A stretch of DNA of 64,000 bases from Chlorops oryzae (lineage: Eukaryota > Arthropoda > Insecta > Diptera > Chloropidae): the NCBI GenBank assembly GCA_020466095.1, contig CM035807.1:35344039-35408038 (forward strand), read 5' to 3'. Every line of letters starts with the position of its first letter. The first letter of the stretch is position 1. Positions 21,883 through 35,748 of the stretch are shown in pieces. Made by a program: the position numbers and the translations under genes. The notes beneath the pieces were generated by a model that was given only the letters and a program-made list of their open reading frames with translations, was not told where the DNA came from and searched no databases.

Positions 21883-23340
21883 GAATTGAGCATAAAGAGA
21901 CATCAAAATACATAATCCTTTCCTCATCATGCTATCGAAATTTTGTGTTCATCGTATTATTGCCGCCTCACAGCATTCGTAATCAATTTTAAAGTTTTCC
22001 TCATCGAACTTTAGCTCATTTTCCCGAAGACATAATGTACTGCCCCACATGTGCGAAAACACAAATCCCGAAAACATCCATCAATAGGAAAATCTGAGAA
22101 AAAATAAACAACGCTTTTTCCTCTTCATCTGCAATTCGAGGGAATTTTCAGCAGCTTTCTTGCTTCGCTAGTCAATTCTTCTTCGTTTTCTTTTTCCAAG
22201 GGAAAGAAACTTTTTTTATTTGAAATATGAAAATAAAAAATCACCTAAAATATTCATAAATGTCTGAAAGAATTTGGTCGGATTGTAAAACTTCTTATTT
22301 TTCCTAATCTTTTTACTCTTTTTTCGTGGAGTAGTTCGAATGCACCCCTCTCCCTCTGACATATCTCTTATGCTTTTGTTTGGACAGCTTTTTGATTGTC
22401 TTCGAAGCTAAACTGAAAAAAAAAATCCTTTTTTTTTTTGTTTATTTTTCTCCATCTTCATTCTAGTTTGCTCGTCGTCATCAAGTTTTTTTTTTTTTTT
22501 TTTTAATTGCCGTTCTTACTTTCTTTGTTTGTTTTGTTTTTCTGAGTTTACTGATAATTGGAAATAATCAAAAAGAAAAACAAATGAAAAAAACAAACTT
22601 GAATCATCACCACAAAATTATGATTTCTGAATGTTAATGGCACACAGAAAAATCCGAAAAAATGTCAATAAAAAATTAACTAAATAATTAATTAATTAAT
22701 GTTCATTTGTTGACAAGTTTTAACATTGCAATTGAAATTAAATTTTATGAATGCCAAAACATTGATTTACGCGAATAATAAACTTTCTTGGCTTTCATAA
22801 AAAAAAAAATCTCATGTCAAATTATCATCAACATCGTCGATTACAACAAAAAAGCAAAAAAAAAAAAAATTTCCTTTTTTTTGCTTTTTACGCCAACACT
22901 GATCAATCAGCGTCCACTGAAATGTGTTGCGTGCGTGTGTAACGGTCTGTCGTTTAAATAGTTTTCTTCTTCACAATTTATTTACTCTGACCGGTCGTAC
23001 ACAATTCGGGCTCAAAGTTAAGCCAGAACATAAAAGATTGATTGATGACCGCACTCGTTCATTATGATGACTCGGGTGTTTAAAGAGCATGAAGATGTTT
23101 TCGCAGTTCTACAATACTTGATGTCCGAAATTTAATATCTCTCAGGTTAATAGCTGTTTGATTTCATTTAATCTTGGCATTTCATTATAACGGCTTTTTC
23201 AGATGCGTAGTTCAATTTAAGACTTTGGAGACATAATGCAATTTAGCTTATTTCCGACAGAAGCACGTTAATTTTATTCCTTAAACGTACTTCATTATTT
23301 TTCTATTTCCGGAATCGAGTTTCTTTCGTACAGTTAAATA
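21883..23340. other. non-coding AT-rich stretch
   Basis: Homopolymer-rich with no supported exon. GC is slightly higher at 21900-22180 and 22890-23060, without coding signs. Confidence 0.4.
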
Positions 23341-23483
23341 CAGTGGACTCTCTCCATGCGGACACTCCTCTTAAGCGGACATTTTTTTGGAAATTCTCTA
23401 GTTTTCCTGCTTCTCAAATTGTTTCCTCTTAAACGGACACTTTTCTTGGTCCCGTAGGTGTCCGCTTAACAGAGAGTACACTG
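23341..23483. mobile_element. pogo/Tigger-type MITE
   Basis: 143 bp flanked by TA on both sides. The ends are CAGTGGACTCTC and the inverse of CAGTGTACTCTCTG. GCGGACACTC / GTGTCCGC repeats extend the inverted pairing. The CAGT...TC start and TA duplication fit pogo-like elements. Confidence 0.75.
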
Positions 23484-24920
23484 TAAATGTGTCCAAACAA
23501 ATAATGATGTCCTAAAAAAAGATCTTATTCGAACTAAAAAGATTTGATGGGAACTTATGAGCCAAAGGAAAAAAACGTCAATTCAATTCAATTGCCTTAA
23601 ATAAGTCGTCAATAAAAACCAATTGCGAACAATTGTTTTGCATAAAAAAATTCAACAAAAAACTCATAAAAAAAAACGATTCAGATAATGCCATTCGAGC
23701 TTCGCAGCATATACATATGTATATATCTACATATGTCTCAAGGAAAAAATAAGAAGAATGAAAACATTCACGATGTCATGTTAAGCGAATTTGGTTTTTG
23801 CCGGAAATTCAAGCAGGCCTTAAGATTAAATATGTTTGCAATAAATAATCTAAACAGATTAGTAGGTGTATCAATAAATATTTAGAGGAAACAAAAACAT
23901 TTTTTCATATCCATCATTATTTTTATGCCGTCCTCAAATTTGTCTTTTTTTTTTTTGTTCGATCCTTGACAAAAGAATTGAGTCTTCCAAAAAAGGCGAT
24001 TCAACACACGTTTTCATTTTGCCACGTGCCTTCATTTACATTTTATGTACGGTCTTTTAAATTGTTAATACCCTTTGAAAAAAAATTGTTTCGCACATTT
24101 CTTTTGTTTATTAAATATTTAAATATATGTAAAATCTAATTTAAGCCCTACTGCTATAAAAAAAAATTGATCATAAAATAATTTCCGCATTTCACGGCGA
24201 ACATTATTCTAACATTAAAAAAAAAATGTTTTTCACTTTTTTCCTTTTATTTCGCGTAAAATAATTTCGAACGTACAAATATGAACCGAACCTAAAAAAA
24301 TAGTTTTCAAATCAAATTATCCACCTTCTTCTCACGATCACTGATCGTCCGAGTGTACGTCGTTTGTTGTATGATAATTTTAATATTTCAATCGACAGAC
24401 GCGATCTTTAAGCTGCGACGAATCTTACAATACTGAGCGCTGAGCACGTCTTGAACGTTGATTTTATTTTGAAGCTAATAAGAATATATGACAAAGTCGC
24501 GTTTTGAATATTTCCATTTGACTTTCGTACGCGATTTTGATTGTATAACTGCAAGTGCATGGGAATGTTTAAATATTAACAGAAAAATTAATAGAAATAC
24601 GGTCTTCGATGAGGAGAAGGATCACTGTTTTGAAAGGCCTACTCGTAAACGAATTGTTAAGCTTCAGCAGCAAGATTGTTTTTTTTTTTCTTTCTTTCTT
24701 CCGATTAAATTCCGATGGATCTGTATGTTTTGTAGCACTTTGAACTGATAATAATGCAGCCTGTGGTGATCAAAACAAACAGAAGTTTTCTTAAAAATCA
24801 CTATCAAAATTACACATTAGGGTGGTACTTATTTTTCGACTTTTGAATTATTCCTGGCGCACTTTCTGATTTAATTACATTCTTACATACAATATGAAAT
24901 AAGTTTTTTTTTTTTGTTAA
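23484..24920. other. non-coding stretch
   Basis: No supported gene. The part at 24330-24480 is less AT-rich (CTGATCGTCCGAG, GACGCGATC) and could be promoter-like, but no downstream exon is seen. Confidence 0.35.
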
Positions 24921-24921
24921 G

Positions 24922-25388
24922 ATTTAGAAGTCGCTGCCATGCGTGACCATTTTTAAAAATGTATGTAGCTTTGCGAGTCAGTTATTACTACAGTTCTGTT
25001 TTTCATATCTAAGGCTACAACTTTGTTATAGACAGGACAGTAAAATATTAATCGGTCGGCGAGATATAGGCATAAGTAAATGGACAACTTATTTCTCGGC
25101 CACACTTTTCGAGTTTGACTTAAAATTGACCTGCAGCCATTCTAGCATTATTGGATCTCACCTAGAAAACTTGATTTTGCTGAAAGTAAAAGCGATTTAC
25201 CTGCCAAGAGGGGAAGCACCTTAATACTAACAAGTCAACCATTGCACCTTAAAAATAAATCATTCAAATATCTACATAATATTCTAAGTCAAAAGAAAAA
25301 CAATAATTTTGTAATAATTTTTATGAATCTCATAAACATATATTTTAGGTTTTCACTTTAAATTCAAATATTGGAAGCGACCTCTAAA
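24922..25388. mobile_element. TIR element with ATTTAGRRGTCGCT ends, copy a
   Basis: ATTTAGAAGTCGCT at the left and AGCGACCTCTAAAT at the right are inverted. No coding capacity. It is adjacent to a longer element with the same ends at 25477-26991. Confidence 0.5.
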
Positions 25389-25476
25389 TGTAATTTGAAA
25401 AATTAAAAAAAAAAAAAACAAATGAATTACTTTCTTATGGTATATAATCCCAACAAACCAAAGTCGTAAATGTTAC

Positions 25477-26991
25477 ATTTAGGGGTCGCTACCAGCGTTT
25501 AAATTTTTCCATATAAACTCCATATAAAAATTTGTTAGTTTCATAAAATATATAATAATATTACAGCAGTACAAAAATCCAAGGGGTTTTTAAGCATTTT
25601 CTATAGATTTCAGCTTGGTAAATAATTAAAAAATATTTAAAAAATTCCATCACGTCAGAGCTCCAAGTTAATCGCGTATTAAATTTTTAAATACCATTGA
25701 TGTTTTGAAAATCATATTCCTCAAATATGGTTTGAGCCATCTTAAAATATTGTTTTTATTTGACCTAAAGAAGAGCGAATGTCTGTTTTATTTAATGTTT
25801 TATAAGCACTTTTTTTTGGCTGACCCAATATATCGAATCGATCTAGTCATTATTTATTTTTGTAACGAAAAAACAAGTGAGTTTTTCAATTTAAAGTTAT
25901 GTTATTTATCTCCAAATTGAATTATTTTACAAAACTCCTTATATCTCTGCAACGGTGAAGACGACGATGGTCAGATTTAAAACAGACTTACACAATTGAT
26001 TGTCCTATGATCACAGACAGCGAGCTTGTGTAAATTTTTAATATTTTATATGAAACTAACAATTTCATATATGTATGTATGGGCATTTCCATTTTGACGT
26101 GACGTGACATTCAAACGAAAAACAAAATTTTTTTTAAATGAAGAATTGCAAATTTAAAAAAAGTGTTTTAATATTTGCATACTAATAAAGTAGCACTATG
26201 TTCAGTAAAAAAATTAGACCAATAGACCATAAGGATTTGAGTATTGAAGCAAAAAAGTGTCCTAGCGTTTCGTTACGAAAAACAGAAGTGGGTTTTTGAC
26301 TTAGATTACAAGATTGCAAAACTCTGCTAATTTCGCAAAACTTTTCGTATTAAACTTATAGCAATAAGATTGGAAAATATAAGAGTTCATTTTCCAAGTT
26401 TTAAAATTGTAAAATCGTTTGTCGTTCGTTTTTTATTGGCCTTAATTACCTGGCGTTACGTTACTAAAATTTCAAAAGGGTTTTAGTCATGAAAATAGTC
26501 TTTTATTTAACCTTTTTTCCTTTTAATTCATAAATTCTGGTATTATAAATAGAAGGGCCAATAATAAATTTTATCAAACACAATATTTAATTGAGCTTGC
26601 GTAATTAGAAGATAATTATCAACTTATTCGTTAAATAATTTTTGTTGTTGTTGTTTTGGTTGATTCTTCTGAATGGAATTATTAAGGACGATAACTTCCA
26701 TTGATCAGGTTACTAAAATGGCCCAAATTTCATAGATAAAACACTTTTAAAGGTAATTTAAGAAATACAAATACAACAAAATAAGCCTTTACCTATGTTT
26801 TACAGAAATGAGGGCTGACTATAACCACCAATCTTCTTAAATAGTGGAATTCAGATGTGTTACTATGATAGTACATACCCAAAAATTGTTTTAAGGAACT
26901 GGGGCATTTTCATTTCCGGTAGACCTTTCTGTGGAAATGCCCATATTGAGTTTATTTGGAAAACTTTGACCTCTGGTAGCGACCCCTAAAT
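25477..26991. mobile_element. TIR element with ATTTAGGGGTCGCTACCAG ends, copy b
   Basis: ATTTAGGGGTCGCTACCAG at 25477 is exactly inverted at the right end (26973-26991). The inverted similarity continues as GTTTAAATTTTTCCATATAAAC against GTTTATTTGGAAAAC. The sequence outside both right ends (AATTTGAAAAATT..., TGGTATATA) is also similar. A second inverted pair lies inside. Confidence 0.55.
26079..26944. mobile_element. nested TIR element with ATGGGCATTTCCA ends
   Basis: ATGGGCATTTCCAT at 26079 and the inverse GTGGAAATGCCCAT ending at 26944. A further GGGGCATTTTCATTTCC lies just inside the right end. No transposase frame. Confidence 0.45.
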
Positions 26992-27100
26992 GTCATTTAA
27001 AAAATTTTAAAAAAATACACAAATATTTTCACGTGGTATATATTAAAATGACGGGGTGTCGCGCGAAAAAAAAAAATTGAAATAAGGACCCTTATATATA

Positions 27101-28386
27101 TTAGGTGTAGTAAAAAGAAATCCATTATTTTTCCAATAGATGGCGTTATTTATCTGCATCTCGCGTTGTATAAGTCCGATCGTGTTCCGCTAGGGGGCAT
27201 TAGAAAGATGACAGTTCCTACTAAAAAAGCTTTTTTGACACTTTTTTGATTGATTCATTCAGTTTTGTTTGAGAGCTTGTCAAAGATGGACATCAGCAAA
27301 GAGAAAATTCGCTACATTTTACAGTTTTTCTTCGATAAGGGAGAAAACGCAAGCCAGGCGGCTGAAAATGTGAATAGCGTTTATGGACCTGATACTGTAA
27401 CAGCCAATCATGCGCAATTTTGGTTTCGTCGATTCCGTTCCGGTAACTTCGATGTCAAGGATGCACCACGCACTGGAAGGCCAATTGTCGAAAATGTCGA
27501 TAAACTCATGGAAATTATCGAGTCCGACCGTCATGTTAGCACTGTTTCGATTGCAAAAGAGCTAAAGATTGCACAAAAACCGTTTGGAACCATTTGAATA
27601 AGGCTGGATACGCAAAGAAGCTCGATGTATGGGTGCCACACGAGTTAACGCAAAAAAACCTCATAGACCGAATTTCCATCTGCGAATCGCTGCTGAACCG
27701 CAACCAAATCGACCCATTTCTGAAGCGGTTGGTAACTGGTGATGAAAAGTGGGTCACTTACGACAACGTCAAGCGAAAACGGTCGTGGTCGAAACACGGT
27801 GAACCGGCGGAAACGGTGGCCAAGCCAGGATTGACGGCCAAGAAGGTTTTGCTTTGTGTTTGGTGGGATTGGCAGGGAATTATCTACTATGAGCTGCTCC
27901 CATACGGCAAAACTCTTAACTCGGAACTCTACTGTCAACAATTGGACCGTCTGAAGGAAGCAATCGCCCATAAGCGGCCAGATTTGGCCAATAGGAGAGG
28001 AATTGTGTTCCATCAGGACAACGCCAGGCCACACACATCGATAAGTGACTCGCCAGAAGCTCCGGGAGTTTGGTTGGGAGGTTCTTCTGCATCCACCTTA
28101 TAGTCCGGACCTGGCACCAAGTGATTACCATCTGTTCCTGTCCATGGCGAACAATTTTGCTGGTGAAACATTCGCTTCAAGAGAGGCTTCTGAAATTCGA
28201 CTGTCTCAATTTTTTGCTAATAGGAACGAGGGCTTCTATGAGAGGCATAATGAAATTACCTTTAAAATGGCAACAAGATATCGAACAAAACGGCGCATAT
28301 TTGACCTAAATCGGGTCATTCTAACTATCTTAAATAAAGCCCTCAATTTAATGCAAAAATAATGGATTTCTTTTTACTACACCTAA
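27101..28386 (+). mobile_element. mariner element (1286 bp), broken
   Basis: Near-perfect ends, TTAGGTGTAGTAAAAAGAAA and its inverse, flanked by TA, at the length typical of mariner. The ends differ from the Himar1-type copy at 58556, so this is a different mariner subfamily. Confidence 0.92.
27283..28362 (+). pseudogene. mariner transposase, two frameshifts
   Basis: The likely start is the ATG at 27283 (MDISKEKIRY). The N-terminal helix-turn-helix region runs to about 27575, where one base is missing. The second frame carries TGDEKW (first catalytic Asp) and FHQDNARPHT (second). A further break lies near 28040-28060. The third frame carries HPPYSPDLAPSDYHLF (third Asp of the DD34D triad) and ends at 28362. 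All catalytic residues are present. The product is related to mariner transposases that cut and paste at TA. With two breaks it cannot be made from this copy as given. Confidence 0.9.
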
Positions 28387-29193
28387 TATATAATATAAAT
28401 ATATATTTTTACTAATTAAGAATTTAAAATGTTTTGTTTTAGTTTATATATTATTATATTATTGAGTTAGTTAGGTTAGGGTTTTTGACTATAATAAGGT
28501 CTTTTTTTTACTTCTTAGAACTCAAAATGTTTGTTTTTTATTTTTATAAAAGTTCAATAAATGAATATGTTAAAGAAAATAATTTGTGCAAGTTTGGAAA
28601 ACGTTTAATAGCTGACTTTTAAAACGTTTTCTTGTAAATAGTAAGTATTCGTTTTTGCAAGTAATTTTTAAACGTTTGTAAAAACCCCTTAGAAAGCATT
28701 ACAAAATATTTAAAAATAAAGTTTTCAAATGAAAAATATAAACTTACAAAATGTGTTTTGCAAGCACTACAAACCTTTAAAATAAACGTTTTGTAAACAA
28801 AATGATAAGCTTCTAAAAAGGTGTGCCGTTTCGTTGGTTTTTCGCTTATACTGATATGTTTTTCAAACGAACTTCAAACGTTTTGAAATCTTATTATAAA
28901 CCTAGGCTTAAGTTGACAAGCTTTAAAAAGCTTATTTTTAGTGAAATCGTTTGTTGGGAATCAACCACCCTAATACACATACATCAAATAAAATTTGTTT
29001 TATATATGTTGAAAAAAAACCTGCAGATGCCTCTTTTTTGTGATGATTAAAATTTATATTTGTAAAGAAAAGCTCAGAATCTCCCGTTATAAAATAAAGA
29101 AAGTTTTTTTTTGAAAAAATTGCGCTTACCTAAAACACTTTTAGACTAAAAATTAGTTTTAAAAATAATAATCTTATAAAAATAATAATAAAT
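28387..29193. other. AT-rich spacer
   Basis: Several words around AAACGTTT recur (28590-28900), but no clear element or gene. Confidence 0.4.
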
Positions 29194-31046
<1,853 letters not shown>

Positions 31047-31173
31047 GTTTCCAAACGTTTATCAAAACAATAAACAGCTGATTGAAAACGGCTAGAGATG
31101 GGCGAAACTCATAGAATATGTTATAGATACTTGGCATCGATTGTACGGTATTGAGGCCTTTTAAGCGCATTAA

Positions 31174-31590
31174 AGGCCTGTTCAGACGGAGCTCCGAAAC
31201 ATGCGTTTCGTTTCGTGAAACACGAATGCGAAACTACTCGTTCAGACGTAGTCATTCGTGTTTCGTTTTCCTCTTCTTCGTCTTATTTGTTTTTCAAAAT
31301 GTTTGGAAATAGTCATTCTTGCCCGCTTTGAAAGTGGAAAAGAAATGTGAATGAATTTAGATCGCATGTATAGTAATTTTTCTTTTGCTCTTTACTTCTT
31401 TTCCCGATAACAATCGATTAAATTAGGGATGATAGCAATTTTTACTTGTTTCGCTACTTGTTTCGATCTGAAACACGTAGTTTCAAAGTGTTTCGGATGT
31501 CAAAATTTGTATGGCGAAACAAGTGTTTGGTTCTTGTTTCGGCCCCGAAAACGAATGAGAGCTGAAACACGTAGCGTCTGAACAAGCCTT
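31174..31590. mobile_element. Harbinger-like MITE (TAA-flanked)
   Basis: AGGCCTGTTCAGACG and the inverse of AGGCTTGTTCAGACG, each flanked by TAA. The interior is rich in GTTTCG/CGAAAC words, also in inverted arrangement. The 3-bp TWA duplication fits PIF/Harbinger-type elements. It lies in the shared upstream region of abs and RBM22. Confidence 0.65.
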
Positions 31591-31796
31591 AAGCGTCCTT
31601 TATACGTTCACGTTTACTTGCAGTTATGCGTAGAGATGAATAGAATGACAGAAAGGCAAAAAAAAAAAAAATGGATGCATGACACGCAGAAACAGGCCCG
31701 TGCGCAGGAATTGTCCAAGGGGGGATTTTTCTCTATTCATCAAAACAAGTGGTTAAAAATCAAGAGTAACGATTTGAATTAATTTATTAAAACAAT

Positions 31797-31988
31797 TCAG
31801 TTTTGGTGAGTTTCATGTAACAAAGAAACCCTTCGAGGCACAGAAAAAAAGTGTTCCAAAATCGTTTCCACGTCAATTTCAACCTCACGATGTATATTCA
31901 GTGAGGCTAGGCCATTTAGTCGATCTTCAGACATTGTCGATCTGAGGTACGTTTTGAGACGACGTTTTGAGACGACGCTTCCAGGCAA
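31797..31988 (-). pseudogene. hAT-type transposase C-terminal fragment
   Basis: A 63-residue frame with LKTYLRSTMSEDRLNGLASLNIHR. This matches the C-terminal dimerisation block of hAT transposases and ZMYM1-like domesticated relatives. No other part of the protein is present. CAGGCCCGTGCGCAGG at about 31693 may be a terminal repeat of the same element. Confidence 0.7.
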
Positions 31989-32026
31989 ACATAAACGTGA
32001 AAAGGCCGCTATAGACGCATTAAACG

Positions 32027-32128
32027 CTTGTCAAGCATGTGAGAGTGTGTAAGTGCAAATGGCACAGGTACATATATGTTATGTGAACAAATTTCACAAA
32101 TACACTCTCACATACTTGACAAGCATTC
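32027..32128. repeat. short inverted repeat
   Basis: CTTGTCAAGCATGTGAGAGTGT at the left and ACACTCTCACATACTTGACAAG at the right form a 22-bp stem with one mismatch. Probably a MITE. Confidence 0.5.
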
Positions 32129-32510
32129 TCATTTTTCTCTTCACAGTGTTCCCAAAAACCCGCCTGCGTTACCTCGGGGAAAACGGCCATCTTAACGAAA
32201 AATTCTTTGATTTTTTTATTTCATGATCATGAACATTTTAAGATGGCGTTCAGCGAGAAAATTCGCTGCATAGAAGCGCTTAAACATTGAAAGAGGTGCT
32301 AGATTTATTGAATCAAGAGCAAAAAAGAGAAAACAAAACCGGACATTCTCGGTAAATCCGTTCTTGCAGAAAAGGGAACAACATAAAAAACTTAAAAGTG
32401 ACATCTCAACGCAAGCGATAGATGGCTTCCGATATCGCAAGCTATATCTCGCATGCTATGAGCGATCTCCATTTGCGATCTATCGCATGCTTTCCATCGC
32501 ATACTATGCG

Positions 32511-32622
32511 CTGTTATACACGAGGGTTTTTTAAAGCGCATTTCTTCACTCGCGTGTCGAGTTAGTTGAACGGCGGGGTAGAGCTGCCCTTGAGTGTTTG
32601 CCTCGTGTATAATAGCTCTTAG
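32511..32622. mobile_element. small MITE with TATACACGAGG ends
   Basis: GCTGTTATACACGAGG at the left and CCTCGTGTATAATAGC at the right are inverted, about 112 bp. A related end, GCTATTATACACGAGGCC, occurs at about 42922, followed by similar interior words (CTTCGTAACTCGTATGTCGAG). Confidence 0.55.
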
Positions 32623-32791
32623 AACCATCGCAAGTGAAGACACTAAATAAGTATCGAATGATACGAAGATAATCGACTCGTCGATAGATGTTTTTACCCA
32701 TCCCTAGCATATTGTCATTCAGCTTTGTCTCAATACTTTGCTTTTACTCTCGTTATTCCTGCACAAACTCTAAAAAACACAGCTCTCCAAC

Positions 32792-34107
32792 ATGGCTATG
32801 TCAAAAACGACCAACACGTACAATCGGCAAAACTGGGAAGACGCCGACTTCCCAATTTTATGCCAGACATGCCTCGGTAAGTTAAATACAAACGTATGTA
32901 TGTGAGTAATGATTAACTATGTTACAACAACAACTTAGGTGACAACCCATATGTACGAATGATAAAGGAGCGATTTGGGAAAGAATGCAAAATCTGTACT
33001 CGACCATTTACAATATTCCGTTGGTGTCCTGGTGCCCGCATGCGCTTCAAGAAAACCGAAATATGTCAAACATGTGCGCGACTAAAAAACGTCTGCCAAA
33101 CGTGCCTGCTTGACTTGGAATATGGGTTGCCAATTCAAGTTCGCGATGCCGCACTGAAAGTCGTCGATACACTGCCTCAAAGTGATGTCAACAAGGAGTA
33201 CTACATTCAAAATATCGACCGTGAGCTCAAGGATGGCGATAATACAGAAGCAGCTGGTGCAGTAGGGCGTTCTTTGGCTGCAAATGAAATGTTGGCAAAG
33301 CTGGCACGCACAGCACCTTATTATAAACGTAATCGACCTCATATTTGTTCATTTTGGGTTAAAGGCGAGTGCAAGCGTGGTGAGGAGTGTCCCTATCGGC
33401 ATGATAAGCCCAATGAACCGGATGATCCATTATGCGAACAGAACATTAAAGATCGTTACTATGGTCGGAATGATCCAGTAGCTGAGAAAATCATGAAACG
33501 AGCGGCAACTTTACCAACACTCGAACCACCTGAAGATCGTAATATAACAACACTATATGTAGGAAATTTACCTGAAGAAATCACAGAAACAGAATTGCGT
33601 GATCACTTCTATCAATTCGGTGAGATACGTTCAATAGCACTTGTGCCGCGTCAGCAATGTGCGTTCGTGCAGTATACGAAACGAAGTGCTGCGGAGCTAG
33701 CAGCTGAACGTAGTTTCAACAAGTTATTACTTCAGGGTCGGAAATCGACAATTAAATGGGCACATTCTCAGGCAAAGCAGAATACAGTTGCGAAAACTGA
33801 TCGCCGTTTCGATATGAACTCCATACCACCTCAAACGAATCCAAATGATTTCTTTAATTTGCAACAGGAACAGGTTAACGTACTGCCACCGGGAATGAAA
33901 CTGCATCAAATACCTCCAAGTCTGATACCGGCTTCCTCCTATCAAATGTTCACGCAATCCTATGCAGCACCATACTCCGCAATGCCTGATCCGTCTACTT
34001 CTGCAGGCACCTCTCTAGAGTCTATACCACCGCCGCCGGGTGGTGTTCCGGGGAAAATACATTACCCCAGCCAAGATCCAAGCCGATTAGGTGCCGTTAA
34101 GAAATAG
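32792..34107 (+). CDS. RBM22 homologue, pre-mRNA splicing factor
   Basis: Two exons: 32792-32876 and 32939-34107, with a 62-nt GT-AG intron splitting a Gly codon. Predicted 417 residues, close to human RBM22 (about 420). In the family this protein contacts U6 snRNA and the intron in the catalytic spliceosome. N-terminal Cys pairs ([29 protein letters not shown]) form zinc-binding sites. A CCCH finger, [19 protein letters not shown], lies near residue 160. The RRM follows, with RNP2 LYVGNL and RNP1-type QQCAFVQY. The tail is proline-rich. The ATG at 32792 ([21 protein letters not shown]) gives the conserved family N-terminus. An AATAAA signal is at 34139-34144. It lies head to head with abs, about 1.7 kb away. 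Confidence 0.95.
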
Positions 34108-34138
34108 TTCTAAGCATTTTGTACTGTCAATGAATTGG

Positions 34139-34144
34139 AATAAA
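34139..34144 (+). terminator. polyadenylation signal of the RBM22 gene
   Basis: AATAAA 32 bp after the stop codon. Confidence 0.7.
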
Positions 34145-34675
34145 ACGGTGTATGGAGCGTGGAGTGTGGATCTTATGGCTTTTTTTTTCTTTCCACATCA
34201 TCATGTTAAGCAAACATTAGCTGTATCTCTAATTATTTAAGAATTGGACTTTGAAATAATTTGAATACCACTTATGATTTTTCGTCGGTAGTGGAATCAT
34301 CTTGAATCCCATTATTAGTGTCCGAATCATATATAACTATATATGTCACTCAGGAGCCGTTTCTATTTTGGCTCTTTTCAACACGGTCTTGGGTAGCCAC
34401 CTAAATGAGCATTTTTCACTTAGGTACTCACCAAAAGTTTTTCTCTCTCGCTCTTTTTTTGCCTGCCGAGTAACATCTCTTTCTAACTGGCGCGAATTGT
34501 CCCGCCCAAAATCTATGAGAGTGACATATATAGTAATATATGTCTAACATATTGCAGGGATTAGGAAGAATAAGAGTTAGACCTACACTCCTACATGGGT
34601 TCGGTTTCGGCCGAAGCTGGGATAGCAGCCGAAGATTCGGTTTCGGCAAAAAACTTTGTTTCGGTCGAACACTAC
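34145..34675. other. non-coding stretch
   Basis: 3' flank of RBM22. At 34595-34675 the word GGTTTCGGC recurs several times. No gene seen. Confidence 0.4.
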
Positions 34676-34679
34676 CCAT

Positions 34680-35747
34680 TATACAAGGGCTGCTCTCTTT
34701 GATTGGGCCAGAACTATTTTGGTGGATTGATAATAGCTTCAGAAACGACCTGATCAGAAAATGGGAAGAATGGCATGCGGCAGGCTAAATGGCTTATATA
34801 TCTCAGGACTATCAAGACGGAGGCTATATTCGGGCCTATTACGATAGTCGCTGTCGACGCAAAAAATAGATGAAGCGACAGATTCGTATTACAGTAGTCG
34901 CAATATTGTCGTCGTCGTCACTAAATACGAGAAAAATCTCGAGTCGCCGCGAGAGTCGCTTCTAGTCGTTTTCTGTCGCTATTTATTTAGATGACGACTA
35001 GCAGGTGAGCAGTGCGATAAAAGTAAAAAATGAAAATCAATTACCTTCAATAGTGAGCCAGCTTAAAAAGAACCCAAGTTTGGCAAGAGGTTAGCGAAAA
35101 GGAACCATTCCTAGCAATTTTAAGGAAGAATGGGAAGTTATTTCGTCAAAAATAAATTCACCTGGTCCTCTCATGCTAACTTGAGATATCCATTCTTTGT
35201 CTTAAAATTCTCCTCTGGACATTACTTGAGTTTCCTTCATTTTCGCTTGAGCTTTCCAAAATGTTTTGCTCTTAAAACTGTGTCTCACAAGCAAGTTTTC
35301 ATAAGATTTTCGTCAGATTTTCCGAATTAAAAAAAGTGCTACCAATTTCGTTTAAAATTAGTCGTCGTCGTCTCGAACTAGTACCGTAAAAGCTATTAAG
35401 GGGCGAAGCGACGGCGACGACGACATCGTTGTTAAGTCGTCGACGACGATAGCGACGACAACCGTAATAGGCCCAATTAGCAGAGACAATATCACAAGCT
35501 TCACTGAACTTAAAATAGGGCGTTGTAGACTGAAGTATCACCTGAAAAATATGGAAATGGTAAGCAAAAATCTCTGCAGAGTTTGTAGAACAGAGTACGA
35601 AACAGCAGAGCATATTCTGTGCACATGTCATGCTGCGGCTAGGCGTAAACTCAAATGGCTGGAAACAAGAATAATGAGTCCTCAAGCAATTAATCGCTTT
35701 AGTCCTTTAGAGATTCTGAAATTTATAAAGAGTCTCAACCTATTCTA
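34680..35747 (+). pseudogene. non-LTR retrotransposon C-terminal remnant, interrupted
   Basis: The left piece (about 34680-34830) reads LIGPELFW...LIRKWEEW then RQAKWLIYLRT, typical of the RNase H-end region of Jockey-type LINE ORF2. The right piece (35475-35747) has GRCRLKYHL and the cysteine motif CRVCRTEYETAEHILCTC, then PLEILKFIKSLNL, the usual ORF2 tail. A TIR element (34832-35474) sits between them. The remnant is too short and broken to be active. Confidence 0.7.
34832..35474. mobile_element. TIR element with GGGCCTATTACG ends and (GTC)n arms
   Basis: GGGCCTATTACG at 34832 is exactly inverted at 35463-35474. Both arms are rich in GTCGTCGTC/CGACGACGA. It interrupts the LINE remnant. 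No coding capacity. Confidence 0.7.
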
Positions 35748-35748
35748 A

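Noticed and set aside
24488..24748. 86-residue plus-strand frame as a small gene
   Set aside because: Ends in a T-run-encoded Phe stretch; no motif or splice context.
27645..28034. 129-residue minus-strand frame
   Set aside because: Shadow of mariner transposase.
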